From the NCBI GenBank assembly GCA_029339195.1, contig JAPTJF010000740.1, positions 1 through 16,941 on the forward strand: DNA of 16,941 nucleotides, given 5' to 3'. The translations under genes were made by a program, and so were the position numbers. The stretch is from Micractinium sp. NFX-FRZ (taxonomy: Eukaryota > Chlorophyta > Trebouxiophyceae > Chlorellales > Chlorellaceae). Within the stretch, counting starts at the first letter, position 1; the number at the start of each line of letters is the position of its first letter. Under the pieces are notes generated by a model. It did not search any database. It saw nothing but the letters and a program-made list of their open reading frames with translations, and was not told the DNA's origin. Positions 10,019 through 16,941 of the stretch are shown piece after piece.

Positions 10019-11632
10019 AGATAGTGACGTTGCCTCCTGCCCTGCCGCTACGATCGTTCCCTTGCGCTCTGCATCGCCCGCCTTGCCATGCAGGCCTGGC
10101 GGAGCTGGCGCCACCGCAGCAGCAGTGGTGGCTGCAGCCTTTGGCGGCCCAGAATGCTTCGGCGCTCCAGCACCAGAGCCGGCTTCCTCTGCGATGCGGC
10201 CGGGTGGCAGGGTGATGCCATCTTGCCCCGCCAGCGCAGCCCGCCTGGCCAGCCCCACCACTGCCGCCATCTTGGCGCGCTGCAGGCGCTCATTGCTGGA
10301 AGCAGGGGCCGTTGCTGGGCGGCCTGCCTGCTGGAACCGGTTCTGCAGGCCTCGCTTGGCAGTGCCAGCAGTGCCTCTGCCGCTGCCGCTCCCGCTGCTG
10401 CCAGTGGTCCGCCGGCGCTGCAGCCTGCGCAGCTCCTGCAGCAGCAGGTGGGGCCCTATGCCTCCCACCAGGTGGCGGCCGGGCGGCGGCGGCGGCGCCA
10501 CCTCTGTTGACCGCCTCCCCCTGCGCTGCTGCTCAGAGGCGACGACTGTGCGGTCGTCCCAAGCTGGCCGAGGCTGGGGCCTGCTGCTGCCGCCGCCAGC
10601 GTGCTGCTCTGAAATCGGCGCTCTGGTTTGGGCAGCATGGCCAGCGCCGCGCTCAGCAGGCGCCAGCTGCCGTCGGCCTCCTGCGGCGGCAGCTGCTGCT
10701 ACTGCTTGCTGGCGCTGTCCGGGGCTGCCAAGGCCAGGGCCCTCCTCCTCCTTGTTTGAGCAGCCAAGCTCGGCACCGAGGCCTGGCAGGGCTGGCACCC
10801 GCAGCACACCGTATGGCGACGGCTGGCCGCCCTCGCTGCCGCTGGGCGATGCCGCCCAAGGAGCCGCCTCCTCAAAGCGTCCCCGACCTGCTGCCGGGCG
10901 CAGACGGGCAGCCAGTCCTTGCCCCTGCGCTGCCGCACGGCACGGCGTCACGGCCACCGCCGCCGGCCTGGGTCCAGGAGCTGGCTGTGCATGCTGAGCT
11001 TGCTGAGCTGCGGCCATCTGCTGCGTGGTGGCACCAGCGGCTTGCTTGCTCCCCGACTTGGCCCCAACAAACAGCAGGCCCTGCACCACATCTGCCAACA
11101 GCTGTTGCTGCGCCGCCAGCTGGCGGGACTGCCCCTGCACCGCGGTGGCCAGCACGCTGCCCTGCTGCTGCACCTGCTCTGAAAGCACCTCCAGTCGGTC
11201 AGTCAACTGGGAGGCGGGGGGCAGGGGCTGCTGCTGCTCGGGCTGTTGTGCCTGGGGCACCGCCAGGACGGGGCGCAGGGGCGGCCGCACCCCCAGCTCG
11301 ACGCAGCGGCGCGCCAGCTCCGCGGCAGCTGCAAGCCGGCTGCCAGGGCCCACGCTGCGTGCAGGGCTGCAGACGGGCGCGAATTCAGCAGCGGCAGACG
11401 TTCGCTCTGCGCGGCGCCACACAAACTCGGTGGCGGCAGCGGGGGCGGCGGCCGGCGCGGGGGCACTGCAAGCGGGTGGAGGGGCAGGGAGCGTCAATTT
11501 ACAAAGATGCACGTGCGGTGCTGCATGTAACAGACCGCCAGCAGGAGGCGCCGCAGGCACTCACCAGTTCGCATCCTCAGGTGCTGCCTCCTCCGCCCGG
11601 TACTTGAGCGGCGAGTAGACGTGCTGCTGCAT
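9806..11632 (-). CDS. Uncharacterised low-complexity protein with coiled coil and polyglutamine tract, 2 exons
   Basis: Exon 1 is 11632-11565 and exon 2 is 11465-9806, joined in phase 2 across a 99-nt GT-AG intron (donor ctg|gtgagt, acceptor cttgcag). The result is 575 residues. ATG 11632 is the only in-frame ATG after an upstream stop. No family is recognised. Visible parts: an N-terminal short-motif region (YSPLKYRAEEAAP near 6-18; EFVWRRAERTSAAAEFAPVC at 36-55), a Q/L-rich heptad-like stretch about 108-155 that should form a coiled coil, a long Ala/Gly/Gln/Arg-rich disordered middle, a helix near LLLQELRRLQRRR, a run of 12 glutamines (506-517), and a C-terminal amphipathic helix (about 536-564, with LSETDVEAVCERICRQLLLA). 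The coherent ends suggest a real protein with an adaptor or scaffold design. It shares a promoter region with the DONSON gene. The low-complexity middle could hide further small introns. Confidence 0.65.
9983..10018 (-). repeat. (CTG)12 / (CAG)12 trinucleotide repeat encoding polyglutamine
   Basis: Twelve uninterrupted CTG units on the + strand are read on the - strand as CAG, giving 12 glutamines. They are followed by two CGG and then CAG/CAA codons (RRQQQ). A pure CAG tract is prone to length change between strains. Confidence 0.95.
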
Positions 11633-11941
11633 TTCGGGACGCTGCTGCGGAACGTAACGAGGCTGCGGCGCGTCACAATTTGGCAGTCAAAAAACCTGCT
11701 GTGCCGTGCTGTGCCCCACCTCATTCTCACCGATCGCCGCCCCAGCCCTCCTCCTTGCCGGACCTGATCGTTTGCAATCACCCAGAACCTCCAAACCCCC
11801 CTGCCCAGGGCACCTGCTTGCACCTGACGCCACCTGCACACCGCGTCCCGTGGGCGCAGCCCGCCCCCGCTGGGCCCTTGCCGCCGGTGGAAGTAGGCTC
11901 GGAGCAACCGCTTTCGAGGCCCGCGGGCTTCAGCGAGCGCC
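11633..11941. promoter_or_regulatory. Divergent (head-to-head) promoter region
   Basis: 309 bp separate the start codons of the polyQ/coiled-coil gene (-) and the DONSON gene (+). Both 5' UTRs and both promoters must fit here unless an upstream noncoding exon lies elsewhere. The centre is pyrimidine rich (about 11700-11830). An AT-rich patch, caatttggcagtcaaaaaac, lies near 11677-11696. No canonical E2F site (TTTSSCGC) or TATA box was found by eye. Confidence 0.55.
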
Positions 11942-14871
11942 ATGCAGGCCCTAGGTGTGAAGGCGGCCTGGCCGGCCGTGAAGAGCGAGGCGGACTACCA
12001 GAAGCGCAAGACGTTTGACTCGCAGGTGCGGAAAGTGATCGAGGGGCGGCAGCGGCTTCCTGGCGGAGGGCTGCAACTGCAGCTTCAAACCCCTCCTGCA
12101 TGGCGCCGCTCCCGCCCGACGCTCCCCCGCCCTGCCGCCTGCAGGCCAAGGCGGCGCCGGCCAAGCGGGTCCGAGCTGACGAGAATGTCCCCACGCGGCC
12201 AGACTCCGTGCTGGACGAGCTGCTGGAGCGGGAGACGCGCCCCTTTGGGGCGGCGCCTTCGTTCGGCGGGTGGGTGCTGCTGCTGGGTCGGAAAGCACAT
12301 GTTCTTCTGGTTGATCAATGGTCGTTTGCAGGGGCTGCCCTTCAATGTTGACTGAACTGAACACACGCTTTGCAGCAAAAGGCCTTAATGCCCACTGGAA
12401 CCTGAGCCCCCGCACACTGTTGCCCCCTGCCGCCTGCCTGGCAGGCCCACCAGCTTCCGCGGCATGTTCCCCAAGGCTGAGGCAGCGACAGCTCCAGTGC
12501 GGGGCACGTTTGAGGATCTGGCGGGGCAGCGGCACAACAAGCAAGTGCTTGGCGACCTGGGAGGCAGCAACTATCTGCCAGCAGCGCTGCCGCTGGCGGT
12601 CGACGCCACCAACGTTACCAGTGCAGCGGGCGGGGCAGGCGGCGACCGCCAGCTGCCGGCCTCCAGCTCTGGTGAGTGCTGTGGTGGGCTGGGGAAGGGC
12701 GAGGGACGCGGCGCTGCTTCTTATCTTGCTGGCTCGGTGCCAACCCTACGCTATTTCCCTGCCTCTTGCTCTCCCCCAACAGCTTACCAGGCAACACCTC
12801 CTGCGCACCTGCCCTGCCTGCCTCGTGCCCAAGCCAGCTCTGCTCACCCCTGCCACTTTACAGCGAGCCCATCGCCACCTGCTGCTCCGCACCCCTGCCC
12901 TGCAGCGCCCCTTGACTGGAGCCTCAAAACCACGGTGCGCTTCTCCTCCCCCCAGCCCTTCTCCATTGCCGAGGAGGCGGCCTTCCTCCCGGGCGGAGCG
13001 GTGCTGGCAGCGCAGCGCGCCTTTGCATCCTGCGAGTCCGGCCTGCACGCGCTCAGCATGGAGCAGCGCTTCCTGGCGGCCCTGCACAGCTGGCAGTTCC
13101 CACAGGATCCCTGGCGTGCCCCCGCCAGCGGCGCCGCCAAGCTGCGCAGCCCGCCGCCAGAGGTGCTGGCGCGGCGGCGCGACTGGCAGGCGGCGCTGTG
13201 CTCGCTGTATGACGCGCTGAGGAGCGGGGCCTGCGACGCATTTTACTACCTCTCGCCGGAGGTGGGTGCTGGGGCCTTGGCATGGCGGGGGCTGGGGTGT
13301 GTGGTTGGGTACTTGGCAGGGCAGGGCGGTAGCCTCATGCAGGATGTATGTGGCAGCATGGGCAAGGTTGATAGCAGGCGTGAGGCGCGGTGCATGGTGC
13401 ACTGCAGCTGGACAGGAGTTGTTGGGTGCTGCAGACAGGCAGCACCCGAGCCTTGCGCTGACCCTCCCTTGCACTACTGACGCTCACACTGCATCTCTGC
13501 ACCAACCTTCTACCCCCGCAGGGCAGCAAGAAGCAGTTTGCAGTGTTCTTTGGTGCGGCGGGTGTGGGCGGGCGGCAGCGTGTGCATGCGCTGCTCACGC
13601 GGTCTTCGGGCGGTCTGCGGGCACTCCTGACCGGCGGGCTGGCACTGGGGTTTGCCGCGCCGCTGCTGCCGGCAGATGCCGACCGGCGAGCAGAAATGGA
13701 CCAGGTAGGCACACTGGGAGCCTGAGCATGACACACACGAAGGCCAGTGCAGCCTCCGCTGCTGCCGCTTGCATGATAGGGAGCCAACAGAGCAATCACT
13801 TGCAGCTGTCAGGAGCCGGCTGCATAGTGGCAGTGCACCACTTGATAACGCGGCCTCCTCACTCCTGCACAGCCATCTCCTCCCGACTCACCAACTGCGC
13901 CCTGCCCCATGCGCCCATCTTCCGCCCCTGCTGCCCGTGCAGTCTGCGGTGCCCCTGGATGGCTCGCAGTCGCTGCTGATGTTTGAGGGGGGCATACGTG
14001 TGCACGGCCTCTTTGACTGGCTGCTCAACGACTCGTTCCGCACCCACGGCGAGGAGTGTGACGTCCCCACGCTCATGTCGCCCTGCCAGTTTGCGCACGC
14101 CGCGCTGAGCGCTGTGCAGCCCAAGGTGGGTGGGCACAGACGGGGCAGGGGGCGGGAGGGGGCGGCAGGGCTGTGGTGTGCTTGCTGCATGACGCACGCT
14201 GTCTGTTATATTCAGAGCCCTCCCTTGATGTTGCTTGCTCTTGCGGATCATCACCAGGGTGCACTGGCCAGCTGCTGCCTCAGCCTCTTCCCTTGCATGC
14301 CCGCTCCTGATGCTAGCACACCGCGTCACCAACTCCCTGCCTGCTCCCCCTCGCATCTGCCACCCCCCCGCAGGTGCTGGGCGTGAGCGACGCGCGGGAC
14401 CCGGGGCGGGCGCAGCACCGGCTGGAGCTGCGGGGCACGGCGCTGCCTCCCTGGGTGCTGGACAGGCTGGCAGCCATCCTAGCAGTCACGCAGGACGGTG
14501 CCTTCTCAATGGCCTGCGACACCCACCCGCTCACCCTGGCCCTAAACTGGCACCCCGGCGGCGGCAGCAAGGCGGCAGCTACAACAGCAGCAGCGGCAGG
14601 CAGCACGCGCGAGCGGCGGCACAGCCGCAAGCAGGTGCTGGGCGAGAGCGACACGGCAGAGGGCTGCAGCGGGGCGGTGGTGGCGCAGCCGGCTAGGGTG
14701 CTGAGCGACTATGAGGCGCGGCAGCGGGGGTGCTGGGACTCTGAGGAGGCGGCGCGGTGGCGGGGCATGGTGCCGGGGCTGAGCTGCAATGTGGTGCGAG
14801 AGCTGCGCTGTGAGGGCGGCCAGTTCATCGGCAAGCTGAGCGCCAAGTCAGCGGAGCGGGTGGTGCTGTGA
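11942..14871 (+). CDS. DONSON: DONSON / Humpty-dumpty homolog, DNA replication initiation factor, 7 exons
   Basis: Exons: 11942-12025, 12145-12269, 12445-12671, 12906-13261, 13522-13704, 13943-14125, 14374-14871. They join in phase to 551 residues, near the length of animal DONSON. Family signs: LDWSLKTTVRFSSPQPF (148-164), LHSWQFPQDPW (205-215), the FYYLSPEGSKKQFAVFFGAAG block (about 256-276), LLMFEGGIRVHGLFDWLLN (336-354), TLMSPCQF in exon 6, and a C-terminal block on the D-G-F-S and NVVRELR pattern. In animals DONSON scaffolds CMG helicase assembly by bringing GINS to the loaded MCM complex, and it stabilises forks; the same nuclear role is inferred here. An Ala/Ser/Arg-rich insert in exon 7 looks disordered. 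ATG 11942 has a purine at -3. The exon 4 acceptor could instead be at 12863, adding 14 residues. Confidence 0.9.
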
Positions 14872-15036
14872 GCAGGTGCTGCGGCGGCACCTGTAGGATG
14901 CACACGCGTCTGGCACTATACAGGGCACCCCTGCCCACCCCGTGTTCCTCTGGACATTGCGCACATTGCCTACTCATGTGTGACTCCCCTCCTCCCCGCT
15001 GCGCCCGCCAGTTTTCCCACTTGGTGGCTGCCATGC

Positions 15037-15041
15037 TTACA
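15037..15041 (-). terminator. Candidate TGTAA polyadenylation signal for the ankyrin gene
   Basis: On the - strand TGTAA reads at 15041-15037, 450 nt downstream of the ankyrin stop. If used together with the + strand copy at 15453, the two 3' UTRs would overlap by about 420 nt. This may be a chance match. Confidence 0.25.
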
Positions 15042-15452
15042 CATGCCTTCACGCTGGGATGCGCGCAGTGCCCCATGCCCGCGCCTCCCACGCCTCCATC
15101 CTTGCACCGCTGCAATACTCATCACTGAATCAACTCTCCTCTATCGTGCATCATGCAACAAACGACAGCATCAAACATTGATGTGTGGTCAGGTGAGGTT
15201 TTCTTGTCACACAGGGCGGGGCAGGGGCATTGAGCAAGTCAGGGCAGTGCATGAGCCGGCAAGGCAGGGTTGGGCAGGCCAGAGCCTTTGCAGTCACAGA
15301 AGTTTCCAAGAGGGGCTGAGTGGGCGGAGCAAAGCCAGGGAGATAGCTGCCATTTCATGTGCACACAGCATGTGATTGACAGACGAAGAGTGGGGTGCAG
15401 CGGCACAACGTGCAGCAGCAGCAGGGTGCTGCCTTGCACATGCAGTGGGAGG

Positions 15453-15457
15453 TGTAA
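15453..15457 (+). terminator. Candidate TGTAA polyadenylation signal for the DONSON gene
   Basis: TGTAA is the common poly(A) signal in chlorophyte green algae. This is the first copy found downstream of the DONSON stop, 582 nt away and 35 nt from the end of the opposing ankyrin gene. A pentamer this short can occur by chance. Confidence 0.3.
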
Positions 15458-15491
15458 ATCAAGGCAGTTGAGTGCAGGCAGAGGAAGCCAC

Positions 15492-16745
15492 TCAGGAGAG
15501 CACCAGCCCCAGCACCTGCTCCACAGCCGACAGCGGCAGGGTCATGGGCAGGCGCTGCTGGGTGCGCGCCAGGCACAGCGCGGCAGTGCGCAGGCGCTGC
15601 ACGTCCTCTGGCGGCAGGTGCTCCACCAGGTGGCGGGCTTGGCTTGGGGAGCTTGCCAGCGCTGCTGGCAGGGCACGCCCCAGCCCGGGGCAGGGTGCCG
15701 GCAGCAGCGCCCACTCCTCGGCGGTGAGAGGCGCGCGGGCGACGACAAAGTCGGCAAACAGCGGCAGCGCCCGCTGTCTGTCCCGGGCTGCCAGCAGGGC
15801 TGCCAGCACTGCGGGTTTTGGGCCAGCAGAGAGCAGGCAGCGGGCGGTTTCCAGGCCGGCAGTGTGAATCACATAGCTGCCTAGAACGAGCTGTAGCGGG
15901 GTGCGGCCGTCAGCTGTGACAGCTGTGGCCGCGTTTGGGGCTGTGCTGAGCAACAGCCGCACGACGGCTGCGTGCTTCCAAAATGCGGCGGCGTGGATTG
16001 GGAGCCAGGATCGAGCGTCTGCTGTGCGCGCTGTGGCTGGCGCTGCCGCCAGCAAGAGCTGCACAACATCGGTGCTGCCGTGGCGTGCTGCAAGGTGGAG
16101 GGGTGTGGTTCCATCAGCGGCTTGCGCCAGTGCTGCAATCGGTGCCGCCAGCAGCAGGAGTGCCGCCACATCAGCATGCCCCATGAATGCTGCAATGTGG
16201 AGCGGCAGCAACCCTTGTTCGTCCGGCTGCACTGCAGTGTCGGGTGCAGCGGCCAGCAGGGCACTTGCCAAGTCGGCCTGCCCTTGTTCAGATGCCAGGT
16301 GCAGGGGCGTCTGGCCTCTGCTGTCTGCTGCACGCGCTGTGGCTGGCGCTGCCTCAAGGAGCAGCTTTGCAACAATTGAATGGCCAAATTTGGAGGCAGA
16401 GTGCAGAGGCGTGCGCTGTATGCTGTCCGAGGCTGCTGCCGTGGCAGGCGCGGCGGCTAGAAGGACGTCCACAAACCAAGCCGGCTGCCCCTGCTGAGCT
16501 GCCCAGTGGAGAGGGGTGAGGCCCTCATCGTCAACAGCTGATGCCGTCTCCGGCGCAATTCTGAGCAGCAAGTCTGTGGCGGCGTACTGCCCATTCAAGA
16601 CTGCCAAGTGGAGAGGTGTGCGCCCGTAATAGTCGGTGGCAGCAGCCTCAAAAGGGCAGGCTTCCAGCAGCCTTTCCAGCTCTTCAAGCTGCCCGCTAGC
16701 CACGGCCACGAGCACTGCGTCGCATTCCACACAATAAGTGCCCAT
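15492..16745 (-). CDS. Ankyrin-repeat protein with distinct C-terminal domain, single exon
   Basis: 417 residues from ATG 16745; the frame stays open upstream to a GTG at 16868 but has no earlier ATG. After a short cap (MGTYCVECDAVLVAVASGQ) come eight ankyrin units at about 41-74, 75-109, 110-143, 144-177, 178-211, 212-245, 246-279 and 280-309. Most begin G-x-TPLH-x-A and end LLLxAAPATA. Such repeats form a protein-binding solenoid; the partner is unknown. Residues 310-417 are not ankyrin and have a compact, motif-like make-up: FVVARAPLTAEEWALLPAP, CPGLGRALPAALA, LVEHLPPEDVQRLRTAALCL, LPLSAVEQVL. No membrane segment or signal peptide is seen. The gene is intronless among intron-rich neighbours, which fits a recently copied family member or a retrocopy. 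A further 5' exon outside the window is possible. Confidence 0.85.
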   Translation of the reverse strand: MGTYCVECDAVLVAVASGQLEELERLLEACPFEAAATDYYGRTPLHLAVLNGQYAATDLLLRIAPETASAVDDEGLTPLHWAAQQGQPAWFVDVLLAAAPATAAASDSIQRTPLHSASKFGHSIVAKLLLEAAPATARAADSRGQTPLHLASEQGQADLASALLAAAPDTAVQPDEQGLLPLHIAAFMGHADVAALLLLAAPIAALAQAADGTTPLHLAARHGSTDVVQLLLAAAPATARTADARSWLPIHAAAFWKHAAVVRLLLSTAPNAATAVTADGRTPLQLVLGSYVIHTAGLETARCLLSAGPKPAVLAALLAARDRQRALPLFADFVVARAPLTAEEWALLPAPCPGLGRALPAALASSPSQARHLVEHLPPEDVQRLRTAALCLARTQQRLPMTLPLSAVEQVLGLVLS

Positions 16746-16756
16746 CACTGCATCAT
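16745..16756 (-). promoter_or_regulatory. Minimal upstream ORF (Met-Met-Gln-stop) overlapping the ankyrin start codon
   Basis: On the - strand the text ccaccATGATGCAGTGATGG puts two ATGs in a good context directly before the main ATG. They give a 3-codon ORF (or 2-codon from the second ATG) whose TGA at 16747-16745 shares its A with the main ATG at 16745. Leaky scanning or reinitiation would then control the ankyrin protein. The uORF disappears if cag|tgatg (after 16748) is a splice acceptor. Confidence 0.45.
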
Positions 16757-16941
16757 GGTGGAAATGGTGGCAGCCTGGTTGTAGGAGAGGGCAGCGGCGG
16801 TCCTTGGATGGGCCCACTGCTGGGCGGTCGGTGGTGAGAGGCCGCGGCGGCGGAGGCCGCTGCTGCACCAGCCGTGCGCACCTGCGAGGTTCTGATGAGA
16901 TGTTGGCCCCAGACAGGGTGCTTGAAGGGCGCCCTTCAAGC
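16746..16941. other. Upstream region of the ankyrin gene to the window edge
   Basis: 196 bp that should hold the 5' UTR and part of the promoter of the ankyrin gene, read on the - strand. Both reading frames that stay open here lack a convincing start. The stretch includes the tiny upstream ORF and the end palindrome. Confidence 0.4.
16920..16941. repeat. Perfect 22-bp palindrome at the window end
   Basis: The half gcttgaagggc (16920-16930) is followed immediately by its exact reverse complement gcccttcaagc (16931-16941), with no spacer. The window stops on its last base, so the palindrome may be longer than seen. Confidence 0.9.

Larger units (their letters stand above)
14872..15491. other. 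Convergent intergenic region between DONSON and the ankyrin gene
   Basis: 620 bp with no supported gene. It should contain both 3' UTRs. The green-algal poly(A) motif TGTAA occurs on the + strand at 15453-15457 and on the - strand at 15041-15037. Each is far downstream of its own stop and near the opposite gene. Sequence between is C/T rich on the left and purine rich on the right. No tRNA or clear hairpin is seen. Confidence 0.5.

Noticed and set aside
10312..11607. 431-residue ORF on the + strand
   Set aside because: It is antisense to the polyQ gene, whose own frame has coherent helices, a clean two-exon structure and a good start. The + frame is Ala/Cys/Arg-rich shadow coding.
15270..15884. 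204-residue ORF on the + strand
   Set aside because: Antisense to the ankyrin C-terminal domain and its 3' flank, with no recognisable domain. The opposite strand is clearly coding.
16746..16868. Longer N terminus of the ankyrin protein
   Set aside because: The upstream in-frame initiation codon is GTG, not ATG, and the extra residues are Pro/His-rich without repeat character.
1..16941. Search by eye for tRNA, rRNA, transposon ends, CRISPR or viral genes
   Set aside because: No cloverleaf, terminal inverted repeats with transposase, repeat-spacer array, or viral protein motif was seen.

Overview
This window looks like nuclear DNA of a GC-rich green alga, most likely a trebouxiophyte of the Chlorella group. 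This is inferred from gene structure and families, not from a search. All three enzyme or replication genes are split by many short introns (about 120-380 nt) with GT..CAG borders, third codon positions are G/C rich, CTG/CAG and CA microsatellites are frequent, and the spliced proteins are eukaryotic families (a KMO-like flavoprotein, DONSON, ankyrin repeats). No prokaryotic operon, tRNA, rRNA, transposon or CRISPR array was seen.

Layout, left to right. (1) 171-3727 (+): a nine-exon gene for a secreted GH28 (polygalacturonase-fold) protein of 524 residues, with most of the usual GH28 active-site residues replaced. (2) 4526-9544 (+): a 15-exon gene for a 491-residue FAD monooxygenase resembling kynurenine 3-monooxygenase, with a C-terminal membrane anchor and one GC-AG intron. 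(3) 9806-11632 (-): a two-exon gene for an unrecognised 575-residue low-complexity protein with a coiled-coil stretch and a 12-glutamine tract, convergent with gene 2. (4) 11942-14871 (+): a seven-exon gene for a 551-residue DONSON/Humpty-dumpty homolog (replication initiation), divergent from gene 3 across a 309-bp shared promoter region. (5) 15492-16745 (-): a single-exon ankyrin-repeat gene with a distinct C-terminal domain, convergent with gene 4. The window ends in a perfect 22-bp palindrome.

Exon chains were built by hand. In each multi-exon gene the phases match at every junction and the total length is a multiple of three, and the encoded lengths match the families where a family is known. 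The genes do not form a pathway. The only suggestive pairing is the shared promoter between DONSON and the unknown coiled-coil/polyQ gene. The best leads are the GH28 protein with a rewritten active site, the unknown partner of DONSON, the ankyrin protein's C-terminal domain, and a three-codon upstream ORF that overlaps the ankyrin start codon.
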